A stretch of DNA of 15,693 nt from Collinsella aerofaciens (GCA_008671285.1 RPYR01000022.1:1-15693); one strand, 5' to 3'; counted from the stretch's first letter, positions 5,862-13,387 are shown. The notes: generated by a model from the sequence alone, not told the origin. Program-made: numbers and translations.

Positions 5862-7223
5862 CTAGGCGAAGAACGAAATCACCAGGGCGCAGGCAAGACC
5901 CGAAAGGCCGATGAGCGTCTCCATAACGGTCCAGGACTTGAGGGTGGTCTTCTCGTCAATCTCCAGGAATGAGGAGCACATCCAAAAACCGGCATCGTTG
6001 ACGTGCGAGAGGGCCGTGGCACCGCCGCAGATGGCAAGACAGATAGCGGCACGCATGAGCACCGAAGCACCGGCAACCGCGGGCATGGCGGCCATAATGC
6101 CCGATGCCATGGTCATAGCGACGATGGAGCTGCCGACAGAGGCACGCACCATGACGGCAATCAAAAAGGCAACAACCACCAAAGGCAGCGGTGAAGCCTC
6201 GAGCATAGGGCCAATAACCTGGCCCAAGCCGCAGTCCTGCAGCATCCAGCGAATGACGCCGCCGCAAGCGATAACCAGCAAGATCATGCCGACGGGCTTA
6301 AGAGAGCGGTCGAGCAAGGCCTTGAGCTCGGCGCCGGAGTAGCCGCGGCGCGCGCCCAGCAGATACATCGCGACGAGCGTGGCGAGCGTCAAAGCGACGA
6401 ACGGCTTGCCCAGGAAGGCGAGAATCGAGGCGAACTCGGCGGGCATGGGGATATAAGAGGACAACGTGCCCAGCAAAATCAGACAAAGCGGCGTGAGCAC
6501 GATGGCAAGCACCATGCCAAAGGAGGGAAGCTCCTTTTCGTCGCTCGCACCCTCGGCAGAGGTAAAGTGCTCCGGAACATCGGTAAAAATGCGACCGCCC
6601 ACGTTGCGGCCCCAGATGACGCCGGCAATCGCCATGGCGATGAAGGCGGTGGGGATACCGACGAGGATCATGGTGCCCAGGTCGACACCGAGCGTGCCGG
6701 CGACCAAAACCGACCCGGCCGATGGCGGCACAAACGCATAGCCAGCGGCAAGTCCCGCGAGCAGCGCGATGCCGTAGTAGAGCGTCGACTTCTTGGTCTG
6801 CGACGCCACGCTAAAGGCGAGCGGGATCAAAACGACCACGCCGGCCTCAAAGAACACCGTAGTGCCGATGACCAGACCGGTAATACCCAGTGCCCAGCTG
6901 GAATGACCCTGCCCAAAGGTATCGATGAAGGTCTGGGCGATCTTCTTGGCGCCGCCGCTCTCCTCAAGAATCTGGCCAAACATCGAGCCGAGGCCAATGA
7001 GCAGGGCGATGTTTTGCAGCGTGGTTCCCACGCCCTTGGTGACAGTGTCCGCCACCAGGTCGAGCGGCATACCGGCGCCGATGCCGATCGCGAGCGCCGA
7101 GACCATCATCGAAAGCACAGGATGCAGCTTGAACTTAATGATGAGCGCAAGCAGCAGCGCGATGCCCACGATAGCGGCGATGACCAGCCTGGTGGGGTCG
7201 GCCATAAACGTTGGGTCTGACAT
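5862..7223 (-). CDS. GntP-family sugar-acid:H+ symporter
   Basis: 453 residues, hydrophobic throughout, about 12-14 membrane spans. Family features include the FFEAGVVVLIP stretch after the fourth span region, the Gly/Ala-rich middle around a hydrophilic loop (EHFTSAEGASDEKELPSF), the VRASVGSSIVAMTMASG region, and the late SHVNDAGFWM. Known GntP members bring gluconate and related aldonates or hydroxy acids into the cytoplasm with protons. The length is typical. GGAGG stands 4 nt before the ATG at 7221-7223. It is the first gene of a two-gene unit with the dehydratase, so the transported acid is probably the dehydratase's substrate. It is divergent from a FadR-type regulator with shared operators between them. 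Confidence 0.93.
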   Translation of the reverse strand: MSDPTFMADPTRLVIAAIVGIALLLALIIKFKLHPVLSMMVSALAIGIGAGMPLDLVADTVTKGVGTTLQNIALLIGLGSMFGQILEESGGAKKIAQTFIDTFGQGHSSWALGITGLVIGTTVFFEAGVVVLIPLAFSVASQTKKSTLYYGIALLAGLAAGYAFVPPSAGSVLVAGTLGVDLGTMILVGIPTAFIAMAIAGVIWGRNVGGRIFTDVPEHFTSAEGASDEKELPSFGMVLAIVLTPLCLILLGTLSSYIPMPAEFASILAFLGKPFVALTLATLVAMYLLGARRGYSGAELKALLDRSLKPVGMILLVIACGGVIRWMLQDCGLGQVIGPMLEASPLPLVVVAFLIAVMVRASVGSSIVAMTMASGIMAAMPAVAGASVLMRAAICLAICGGATALSHVNDAGFWMCSSFLEIDEKTTLKSWTVMETLIGLSGLACALVISFFA

Positions 7224-7232
7224 CTTTCCTCC

Positions 7233-7243
7233 AATTCATCAGA
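7233..7243 (-). promoter_or_regulatory. Regulator site 1, leader of the permease gene
   Basis: AATTCATCAGA is the exact reverse complement of TCTGATGAATT at 7426-7436 beside the regulator gene. It sits 10-20 bp before the permease start and touches its ribosome-binding region. Confidence 0.55.
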
Positions 7244-7262
7244 CCTTTTGAATTCGCCTTAG

Positions 7263-7268
7263 ACTATA
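7263..7268 (-). promoter_or_regulatory. -10 box of the permease-dehydratase operon
   Basis: TATAGT on the minus strand, 40 bp before the start codon. The matching -35 position (7286-7291) has no consensus but overlaps a TCTGATG site (7285-7291), which suits control by the regulator at the -35 region. Confidence 0.45.
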
Positions 7269-7284
7269 GCGTATTTTCAATAGG

Positions 7285-7292
7285 TCTGATGT
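7285..7292 (+). promoter_or_regulatory. Regulator site 2 (TCTGATGT)
   Basis: The same eight bases recur at 7321-7328 inside the palindromic site. This copy overlaps the expected -35 of the permease promoter. Confidence 0.5.
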
Positions 7293-7315
7293 TTAAAAGG
7301 GAAACTTTTTTCAAA

Positions 7316-7330
7316 ATACATCTGATGTAT
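7316..7330. promoter_or_regulatory. Palindromic operator for the FadR-type regulator
   Basis: ATACATCTGATGTAT is a perfect 7-bp inverted repeat around one central base, placed in the AT-rich middle between the divergent genes. GntR dimers bind sites of this size and symmetry. It contains the TCTGATG core found at three other points in the gap. Confidence 0.65.
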
Positions 7331-7416
7331 TTCCTGAACGATCTGTTTTTGACGGTAAACGGCTACTTACAGCTCTCCATTGTCGGAGCGAACCACCGCG
7401 GCTTCTGTAAATGAGC

Positions 7417-7436
7417 TAGAATAGCTCTGATGAATT
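7417..7436 (+). promoter_or_regulatory. -10 box and overlapping operator of the regulator gene
   Basis: TAGAAT (7417-7422) is followed at once by TCTGATGAATT (7426-7436), where transcription should begin, 20 bp before the GTG start. A bound repressor here would block the regulator's own transcription. Confidence 0.5.
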
Positions 7437-7456
7437 CTTTTGATATGAGGTGAAGC

Positions 7457-8149
7457 GTGGCACGAGCCGATTCGGGACTCCCCGAGCAGATAGCAGATAA
7501 AATCATTCAACTGATCCTGGATGAGCATCTTGAGCAAGGCGACCGCCTGCCCAAGGAGGCTGTACTCGTCGAGCGCCTGGGTGCTGGCAGGAGCACCGTA
7601 CGCGAAGCCATGAAGCTGCTGCAGTCGCGCAACATCGTGCGCATTAAGCAGGGCTCGGGCACCTATGTGGCATCAAACCCCGGCGTTGCCGACGACCCGC
7701 TGGGCTTTACCTTTATCGACGACAAGCAGCGTCTGGCGCGCGACCTACTCGAGGTGCGCTTTATGATCGAGCCGCAGATTGCACGCATGGCAGCCGAGCA
7801 CGCAACCAATGACCAGGTCGTCTGTATCAAAGAGCTCTGCGACGAATCCGAGCGCCTGGCCGAGGCCGGTGAGGATTACTCCGCCGCCGACACCGCGTTC
7901 CACAATGCCATTGCCGAGAGCTCCGGAAACCTCGTCGTTCCCCGCCTAATGGGCGTGCTCAAGGCGTCTGTCCCCCTGTTTATTGACGTGACCGGCAAAA
8001 AGCTGGTTGAGGAGACCATCCGCACCCACCGTGGCGTGGCCGACGCCATCGCCGCGCGCAATCCCACCGCAGCGCACGATGCGATGTATTTGCATCTGGT
8101 GTACAACCGCAACATGATCGCAGAGGGCACGCAGGAACAGAGCGAATAA
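7457..8149 (+). CDS. FadR-subfamily GntR transcriptional regulator
   Basis: 230 residues from a GTG start with TGAGGTGA just upstream. Residues 8-72 are a GntR winged helix: EQIADKIIQLILDEHLEQGDRLP, then RSTVREAMKLLQSR for helix recognition, and the wing RIKQGSGTYV. Residues about 90-215 are the alpha-helical FCD effector domain, with D145, H149 and H191 in the positions that usually hold a metal and the ligand acid. FadR-type regulators with FCD domains answer to carboxylates, here plausibly the aldonate carried by the divergent permease or the downstream keto-deoxy acid. Operators in the preceding 233-bp gap support control of the permease operon and of itself. The dehydrogenase and isomerase genes follow on the same strand. 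Confidence 0.93.
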   Translation: MARADSGLPEQIADKIIQLILDEHLEQGDRLPKEAVLVERLGAGRSTVREAMKLLQSRNIVRIKQGSGTYVASNPGVADDPLGFTFIDDKQRLARDLLEVRFMIEPQIARMAAEHATNDQVVCIKELCDESERLAEAGEDYSAADTAFHNAIAESSGNLVVPRLMGVLKASVPLFIDVTGKKLVEETIRTHRGVADAIAARNPTAAHDAMYLHLVYNRNMIAEGTQEQSE

Positions 8150-8192
8150 ACGTCCGCGCGGCAAGGGCGAGATTACCGTTTACCTTTTAAAA

Positions 8193-8204
8193 GTGAACGT
8201 TCAC
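8193..8204. promoter_or_regulatory. LacI-type operator (GTGAACGTTCAC)
   Basis: A perfect 12-bp palindrome centred on CG, with AACGTT in the middle, as LacI-family proteins prefer. It lies 106-117 bp upstream of the dehydrogenase start. GTGAACGTT recurs upstream of the GH105 gene at 15665-15672 with flanking G. Confidence 0.65.
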
Positions 8205-8246
8205 CTGATTTTAGGAGAATCTGATTTTTAAATCCTCCTCTTCTCC

Positions 8247-8252
8247 TATACT
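8247..8252 (+). promoter_or_regulatory. -10 box of the dehydrogenase-isomerase unit
   Basis: TATACT matches 5 of 6 consensus bases. No good -35 is seen 17 bp upstream. An inverted repeat AGGAGAA (8213-8219) / TTCTCCT (8241-8247) abuts it. Confidence 0.4.
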
Positions 8253-8283
8253 GACCTTGTATGAAAAGCAAGACTTATATAGA

Positions 8284-8293
8284 TGAACGTTTC
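8284..8293 (+). promoter_or_regulatory. Possible second, weaker LacI-type site
   Basis: TGAACGTTTC shares TGAACGTT with the palindrome at 8193 but is symmetric only over AACGTT. It lies 17 bp before the dehydrogenase start, inside the expected transcript leader. Confidence 0.35.
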
Positions 8294-8309
8294 TTTTGAA
8301 AGGATCGCT

Positions 8310-9119
8310 ATGTCTGATCTTATGGACAGCTTCCGCCTGGATGGCAAGGTCGCGCTCGTAACCGGCGCCACCTATGGCATTGGCATGGCCATCGCCGAGG
8401 CGCTCGGAGAGGCCGGCGCCAAGATCGCCTTTAACGCACGTCACGCCGACAAGGTAGCCGAGGCCGAGAAGCACTACCGCGAGCTGGGCTTTGAGGCTCA
8501 TGGTTACGTGGCAGACGTCACCGACGAGGCCGTCGTCGCCGAGCTCATCGCCAAGATCGAGACCGACTTTGGCACCACGCCCGACATCCTGGTCAACAAC
8601 GCTGGCGTCATCCAGCGCACCCCGATGCTCGACATGAGCGCCGAGGACTTCCGCCGCGTCGTCGATATCGACCTCAACGCACCGTTTATCGTGTCAAAGG
8701 CCTGCCTGCCTGGTATGATCGCCAAGGGCCACGGCAAGATCATCAACATCTGCTCGATGATGAGCGAGCTGGGTCGCGAGACCATCGCCGGCTATGCCGC
8801 CGCTAAGGGCGGACTCAAGATGCTCACCAAGAACATCTGCTCGGAATTTGGCGAGGCCAATATCCAGTGCAACGGCATTGGGCCCGGCTACATCGCCACG
8901 CCGCAGACCGCACCGCTGCGCGAGAAGCAGCCCGATGGCAGCCGTCACCCGTTTGACCAGTTCATCATTGCCAAGACGCCAGCAGCCCGTTGGGGCACGC
9001 CCGAGGACCTGAAGGGCCCCGCCGTGTTCTTGGCTTCCGATGCATCGAACTTCGTCAACGGCCACATCCTCTACGTCGACGGCGGAATCCTCGCATACAT
9101 TGGAAAGCAGCCTCAATAA
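8310..9119 (+). CDS. Short-chain dehydrogenase, gluconate 5-dehydrogenase/KduD type
   Basis: 269 residues. Classical SDR features: nucleotide motif TGATYGIG (18-25), NNAG (96-99), catalytic S149, Y162 and K166 (YAAAK), and a PG motif (191-193) after the active site. The stretch REKQPDGSRHPFDQFIIAK before the C-terminus is the substrate-loop insertion typical of enzymes annotated as gluconate 5-dehydrogenase or 2-dehydro-3-deoxygluconate 5-dehydrogenase. With the RpiB-like isomerase gene next door, the likely reaction is NAD(P)H reduction of 2,5-diketo-3-deoxygluconate to KDG, as for streptococcal DhuD. Gluconate/5-ketogluconate interconversion is the alternative. A frame from 8283 exists, but ATG 8310 has AAAGGA 7 nt upstream. 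Confidence 0.9.
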   Translation: MSDLMDSFRLDGKVALVTGATYGIGMAIAEALGEAGAKIAFNARHADKVAEAEKHYRELGFEAHGYVADVTDEAVVAELIAKIETDFGTTPDILVNNAGVIQRTPMLDMSAEDFRRVVDIDLNAPFIVSKACLPGMIAKGHGKIINICSMMSELGRETIAGYAAAKGGLKMLTKNICSEFGEANIQCNGIGPGYIATPQTAPLREKQPDGSRHPFDQFIIAKTPAARWGTPEDLKGPAVFLASDASNFVNGHILYVDGGILAYIGKQPQ

Positions 9120-9170
9120 GCGTCGCCGCAACTGCCCATATCAGGTTTCATCCACTCGTTTTTCATTTGA

Positions 9171-9234
9171 GTTGCGGTGAGATAAGGATTGGTTTTGGCT
9201 TCTATCAGGCAAAACAGTCCGTATTTCACCGCAA
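9171..9234. repeat. Dispersed intergenic hairpin repeat, copy 1
   Basis: TTGCGGTGA (9172-9180) and TCACCGCAA (9226-9234) are the arms of a long hairpin. Bases 9210-9234 (25 nt) are identical to 12127-12151. A further CCGCAACT (9126-9133) is complementary to AGTTGCGG (9170-9177), so two alternative stems can form. It lies in the gap between the dehydrogenase and isomerase genes. Confidence 0.7.
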
Positions 9235-9259
9235 GTTAGAAATAGAAAGGTAATTCGCA

Positions 9260-9901
9260 ATGAAAATCGCTCTGATCAATGAGAACTCTCAGAACTCCAA
9301 GAACCCCATGATCGAGGCTGCCCTTAAGAAGGTTGTCGAGCCCATGGGGCACACCGTCTTTAACTATGGTATGTATGCCGACGCCGACTCCAAGCCCCTC
9401 ACCTACGTGCAGAACGGCATCCTTGCCGCCGTGCTGCTGAACTCCGGTGCTGCCGACTACGTCGTGACCGGCTGCGGCACCGGCGAGGGCGCCATGCTCG
9501 CCTGTAACTCCTTCCCCGGCGTGCTGTGCGGCCACGTTGCCGACCCGCTCGACGCCTACACCTTTGCCCAGGTCAACGATGGCAACGCCGTCGCCATGCC
9601 CTTCGCCCTCAAGAACGGCTGGGGCCAGGAGCTCAACCTTGAGTACACCTTCGAGAAGCTCTTTGGCTTTGGTTCGGGAAACGGCTACCCCGCCGAGCGC
9701 GTTGAGCCCGAGCAGCGCAACAAGAAGATCCTCGACGGCGTGCGCGCTGTGACCATGCGCCCGCTCGTCGACGTCCTGGGCGAGATCGATCAGGACCTGG
9801 TGAAGGGCGCACTTGCCGGCGAGCACTTCCAGGAGTACTTCTTTGCCAACGCAACCGACGAGGCCATCATCGCCAAGGTCAAGGAGATTCTGGACCTCTA
9901 A
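9260..9901 (+). CDS. RpiB/LacAB-family isomerase, DhuI-like
   Basis: 213 residues, beginning MKIALINENSQ and carrying GCGTGEGAMLA (71-81, with C72), the phosphate-isomerase-family signature around the active cysteine and the ring-opening site. RpiB, LacA and LacB are about 140-170 residues. This longer form, with the C-terminal helical extension from about 150, resembles streptococcal DhuI, which isomerises 4-deoxy-L-threo-5-hexosulose uronate to 2,5-diketo-3-deoxygluconate in place of KduI. The dehydrogenase upstream would take the next step. The resemblance to DhuI is from memory of the family. The start has AAAGG 10 nt upstream. A strong terminator follows, ending the unit. Confidence 0.85.
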   Translation: MKIALINENSQNSKNPMIEAALKKVVEPMGHTVFNYGMYADADSKPLTYVQNGILAAVLLNSGAADYVVTGCGTGEGAMLACNSFPGVLCGHVADPLDAYTFAQVNDGNAVAMPFALKNGWGQELNLEYTFEKLFGFGSGNGYPAERVEPEQRNKKILDGVRAVTMRPLVDVLGEIDQDLVKGALAGEHFQEYFFANATDEAIIAKVKEILDL

Positions 9902-9926
9902 TCGCATGACTCATTGCAGCTGACGC

Positions 9927-9967
9927 AAGCGGCGGTCGTCCCATGTACGGGACGACCGCCGCTTTTT
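9927..9967 (+). terminator. Strong rho-independent terminator
   Basis: AAGCGGCGGTCGTCCC (9927-9942) pairs perfectly with GGGACGACCGCCGCTT (9949-9964) around a 6-nt loop, followed by T5 (9963-9967). It ends the plus-strand isomerase unit and lies between convergent genes, so it probably also slows minus-strand transcripts. Confidence 0.95.
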
Positions 9968-10021
9968 GCTATCTACCGACTGACGCCGCGGGGATAGGCC
10001 TCACATGCACCAAGGGGTTGA

Positions 10022-11971
10022 CTAGAGCTCGCAAGCAACCTTGTAGCCATCGCCGATGGCGTCGCGGATGTTGCCGCACTTGTTGGCATCGCCCAACACG
10101 TGGGTGGTAACGCCGGCTGCAGCAAGGTCGTCGGCCAACTTGGTATTGGGACGATAGCCCATGGCAAGTACCAGCGTATCGGCATCGGCGATGGTGTGGA
10201 TCTCGCCGTCCTTTTCGTAGCTGATGGCATCCTCGGTAATCTCGGTCACCTTGGCCTCGGTCAGCACATGAACGCCCTTGGAGAGCATGCGCGTGATGAG
10301 CACCGCGCGACCGGCGCCGCCCTCGTTGGCGGCGAGCGTCTTGGTCATCTCGATGACGATGACGTCGCGATTGGCCGGCGACAGATCGTTGACCAACGGG
10401 GCCAGGTAGTCGGCCGTCTCGCAACCGACGGTGCCGCCGCCCACGATGACAATCTTCTTGACCGGGCAAGCTTTGCCGCCCAACAGGTCGTCAGCCGTCA
10501 TAACCTGCTTAAAGCCCTGCATGAAGGCCGGGGCGATGGGCTTGGCGCCATAAGCAAGGACAACCTCGTAGCCCGCGTAGTCACGCTGAATGTCCTCGGC
10601 CGAAAGCTCGGTGCCAAAGACGCATGTGACGCCGGCCTCGGCCAAGCGACGGTACTGATACTTGATCACGCGGGTGAGTTCCTGCTTTGCCGGCGGAACG
10701 GCCGCGATGCGCATCTCGCCGCCCGGCTCATCCTGCTTATCCACGAGCACCACGTTGTGGCCGCGCTTGGCAGCAATATAGGCTGCCTCCATGCCCGCAG
10801 GACCAGCGCCCACAACGAGCACGTTCTTGGCCTCGGCAGCAGGTTCGTAGCCAGCCTCGTCGCGCTCCACGTCCGGGTTGACGGTGCAGGAGATGCGCTT
10901 GCCGAACATAATGCCGTTCAGGCAGCGCAGGCAGCCGATGCAGGGGCGGATGTCGTCGGCGTTGCCGGCAGCGGCCTTGTTGCAGAACTCGGCATCGCAC
11001 AGATTGGCGCGGCCCATCATGCAGATGTCGGCAGCGCCGTCCTCGATCAGCTCCTCGGCGATCCAGGCCTCGTTGATGCGGCCGACGGTGGCGACGGGAA
11101 TGTTGACGTGCTTCTTAATCTCGCGCGAGCAGGCGGCGTGCGAGGCCTGCTGGGTACCGGCGGCGGGAATCGCGGAGCCGCGCTTGATGGTGGTGCCGCC
11201 CGACACATGAATCATGTCGACGCCGGCCTTCTCCAGGCGACGCGAGACATAAATCATATCGTTGAGGGTCAGACCGCCATCGGTGTACTCATCGCCCGAG
11301 ATGCGGACGTCGATGATAAAGTCCTTGCCGCAGCGCTCGCGAATCTCGGCGATGACCTCGAGCAGGAAGCGCATGCGGGCATCGAGCGAGCCGCCGTACT
11401 CGTCGGTACGCTTGTTGTAGAGCGGAGTCAAAAAGCCGCCGAGCATACCGTGGGCGTGCGCTGCGTGGACCTCAACGCCATCGACACCGGCCTTCTGCAT
11501 ACGCACGGCAGCGTCGCCAAACTGATGCGTGAGCTCGTGAATCTCGTCGACCGTGATGGGGCGCGGTGCCTCGCGGGCGTAAGACGGGCCCACAAAGGAC
11601 GGAGCGATCAAGCGCGGCGTGCCCGGGATGTTAAAGGCCATGTAGGCGGGGTGGAAGAGCTGCGGCATGATCTTGCAGCCGTACTCGTGGACGGCCGCGG
11701 CGAGCTTTTCCCAGCCGGGGATAAACGTGTCGTCGTAGCAGCACATGTCACCCGGCAGATAGGTATAGGTGGGCGCGACCGTCACGACCTCGGTGATGAT
11801 GAGGCCCACGCCGCCCTTGGCACGGGCACGGTAATGATCGACCAAGTCGTCAGTCACATAGCCATGATCGGCCAGGTTGGTGGACACCGGCGGCATAAAG
11901 ACGCGGTTCTTGACCTCGGTCGTACCGACCTTGATCGGGCTAAAGAGCATTGGATAGGCAGAGGACTCCAT
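10022..11971 (-). CDS. Old-yellow-enzyme/2,4-dienoyl-CoA-reductase-like flavoprotein
   Basis: 649 residues in the FadH/enoate-reductase/BaiCD layout. Residues 1-340 form the FMN-binding TIM barrel, with MPPVSTN (26-32), EVHAAHAHGMLGGFLTPLYN (167-186) and RTDEYGGS (188-195). C344, C347, C350 and C362 make a [4Fe-4S] site. FAD- and NAD-binding domains follow, with VVGAGPAG (386-393) and a second IVGGGTVG. Such enzymes use NAD(P)H to reduce an activated C=C bond (enoyl-CoA, enoate, steroid or cinnamate-like). The substrate is unknown here. The cysteine spacing C-x2-C-x2-C is one shorter than the C-x2-C-x3-C I recall for FadH. Cytoplasmic. It has its own promoter and GAAAGGAAG upstream of the ATG. 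A terminator separates it from the GltD-like gene. Confidence 0.92.
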   Translation of the reverse strand: MESSAYPMLFSPIKVGTTEVKNRVFMPPVSTNLADHGYVTDDLVDHYRARAKGGVGLIITEVVTVAPTYTYLPGDMCCYDDTFIPGWEKLAAAVHEYGCKIMPQLFHPAYMAFNIPGTPRLIAPSFVGPSYAREAPRPITVDEIHELTHQFGDAAVRMQKAGVDGVEVHAAHAHGMLGGFLTPLYNKRTDEYGGSLDARMRFLLEVIAEIRERCGKDFIIDVRISGDEYTDGGLTLNDMIYVSRRLEKAGVDMIHVSGGTTIKRGSAIPAAGTQQASHAACSREIKKHVNIPVATVGRINEAWIAEELIEDGAADICMMGRANLCDAEFCNKAAAGNADDIRPCIGCLRCLNGIMFGKRISCTVNPDVERDEAGYEPAAEAKNVLVVGAGPAGMEAAYIAAKRGHNVVLVDKQDEPGGEMRIAAVPPAKQELTRVIKYQYRRLAEAGVTCVFGTELSAEDIQRDYAGYEVVLAYGAKPIAPAFMQGFKQVMTADDLLGGKACPVKKIVIVGGGTVGCETADYLAPLVNDLSPANRDVIVIEMTKTLAANEGGAGRAVLITRMLSKGVHVLTEAKVTEITEDAISYEKDGEIHTIADADTLVLAMGYRPNTKLADDLAAAGVTTHVLGDANKCGNIRDAIGDGYKVACEL

Positions 11972-12020
11972 ACAGGCTTCCTTTCATTTGAGCCGCTCGG
12001 CGGCAGTTGCTGACGTACCT

Positions 12021-12029
12021 ATCGTACCA
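12021..12029 (-). promoter_or_regulatory. Extended -10 promoter for the flavoprotein gene
   Basis: TGGTACGAT on the minus strand (TG at 12029-12028, TACGAT at 12026-12021), about 50 bp upstream of the start codon. No good -35 is seen, which an extended -10 can tolerate. Confidence 0.45.
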
Positions 12030-12082
12030 GCAACCGTGCAGCACCCGACCGCACGCGCTCCCCCAGTCTCTGCTCAACCCCC

Positions 12083-12152
12083 AAAAAGTTGCGGTGGAAT
12101 ACGGAGTAGATAAGGCTTTTGACAGCCAAAACAGTCCGTATTTCACCGCAAC
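12083..12152 (-). terminator. Dispersed hairpin repeat, copy 2, acting as terminator of the GltD-like unit
   Basis: GTTGCGGTGGAATACGGA (12088-12105) pairs with TCCGTATTTCACCGCAAC (12135-12152) over 18 positions with one mismatch, around a 29-nt loop. Read on the minus strand the stem is followed by T5 (12087-12083), 17 bases after the stop of the GltD-like gene, so it can end that transcript. The 3' arm region 12127-12151 is identical to 9210-9234, showing that it belongs to a repeat family. Confidence 0.7.
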
Positions 12153-12169
12153 TGATGGGTGGGATGGAG

Positions 12170-13387
12170 TTAGAGGCCCAGATAGGTAGTCATGCCTTCG
12201 ACGGCGAGCTTGGCGCCGGCTACGGCGTGAACAACCGTCAGCGGGCCGTTAACCACGTCGCCGGCGGCAAAGACGCCAGGCACGGTGGTCATACCGTACT
12301 CGTCGACCGAAAGAAGGCCGCGATGATCGGTCTCCAGACCGCCCGTCGTAAGCACAAGCTTGTCCTTGGGCACCTGCGAAGCCGCGATCACAACTGTGTC
12401 GGCGGACACATGGTCGAGCTCTTCCTCATAGCCCACCACGTTGTTGTCCTCGTCAAAGATAGCCGTCTCGAACACCGGACCGTTATCATCGATGGCGCAG
12501 ATCGCCTTGCCGCGCACAATCTCGGCACCGTCAAGCTCGGTCAGCTCCACCTCGTCATCGATGGCCGAGATATGGCGCGATCGGGCATACACAGTGACCT
12601 TGCGGGCACCCGAGCGCAGGGCCGTGCGGGCAACATCCATGGCCACATTGCCGGCGCCGATAACCGCCACGTTCTGCCCGATTGCCACGCTCGTGGGATC
12701 GACCAGATAATCGATACCAAACAGCACGTTGCCGCGCGACTCGCCGGGAATACCCAGCTTTCGAGCTCGCCAGGTACCAGTACCGACAAAGACCGCATCG
12801 TAGCCGTCGCGCAGCAGGTCGTCGATATGCAGCGCGCCACCGATGGTGGTCGAGGGGCGCACGCGCACGCCAAGCGAGCACATCACGTGGCGATACTTTT
12901 GCACGAGCGCACGGGGCAGGCGGAACTCGGGGATACCGTACTCCAGCACACCGCCGATCTCGGGCCGCTGCTCAAAAACAGTGACGGCGCAACCCAGCTG
13001 CGCCATCTTAATTGCCACGGTAATGCCGGCTGGGCCGGAGCCGACCACAGCGACCTGCTTGCCACACGACGGCGCGGGCGTCCACTCCTTACGATCCAAA
13101 TACGCTGTCGAGATATAGTTCTCGATGCTCGAGAAATGCACCGGCGCGCCCTTGCGGCCCTGGATGCAAGCGCCCTCGCACTGGCCCGAATGATTGCACA
13201 CCATGGAGCAGACCGCGCTCATGGGATTGTTCTGGAACAATAGCTCGCCCGCCTCTTCTAGACGACGCTGTTTGAACAGGTCGATGACCTGCGGAATAGG
13301 CGTCTGAACCGGGCAGCCCTTAATCTGACAGAACGCCCTTTTACAACCTAGGCAACGATTCGCCTCTTCGACAATGTGGATAGCCAC
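12170..13387 (-). CDS. GltD-like NAD(P)H-dependent iron-sulfur flavoprotein
   Basis: 405 residues. The N-terminal ferredoxin-like part has two four-cysteine sets: C12, C15, C20, C25 (RCLGCKRAFCQIKGC) and C60, C64, C70, C74. An FAD fold follows with VVGSGPAG (114-121), FEQRPEIGGVLEYGIPEFRLP, then a pyridine-nucleotide fold with IGAGNVAMD, and a late FAD motif GVFAAGDVV. This is the layout of the glutamate synthase small subunit, NfnB and related NADPH:acceptor oxidoreductases. No large-subunit glutamate synthase gene is near, so it likely passes electrons to another partner. At 405 residues it is somewhat short for GltD (about 450-490). The start is GTG 13385-13387 with AGGGG upstream; a longer frame begins only with TTG at 13414. 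It follows the TIM-barrel gene after 103 bp. Confidence 0.9.
   Translation of the reverse strand: MAIHIVEEANRCLGCKRAFCQIKGCPVQTPIPQVIDLFKQRRLEEAGELLFQNNPMSAVCSMVCNHSGQCEGACIQGRKGAPVHFSSIENYISTAYLDRKEWTPAPSCGKQVAVVGSGPAGITVAIKMAQLGCAVTVFEQRPEIGGVLEYGIPEFRLPRALVQKYRHVMCSLGVRVRPSTTIGGALHIDDLLRDGYDAVFVGTGTWRARKLGIPGESRGNVLFGIDYLVDPTSVAIGQNVAVIGAGNVAMDVARTALRSGARKVTVYARSRHISAIDDEVELTELDGAEIVRGKAICAIDDNGPVFETAIFDEDNNVVGYEEELDHVSADTVVIAASQVPKDKLVLTTGGLETDHRGLLSVDEYGMTTVPGVFAAGDVVNGPLTVVHAVAGAKLAVEGMTTYLGL

Noticed and set aside
10100..12013. 637-codon plus-strand frame opposite the OYE-like gene
   Set aside because: Antisense shadow; no recognisable motif, and the minus strand encodes a complete flavoprotein.
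12119..13243. 374-codon plus-strand frame opposite the GltD-like gene
   Set aside because: Antisense shadow with no family features.
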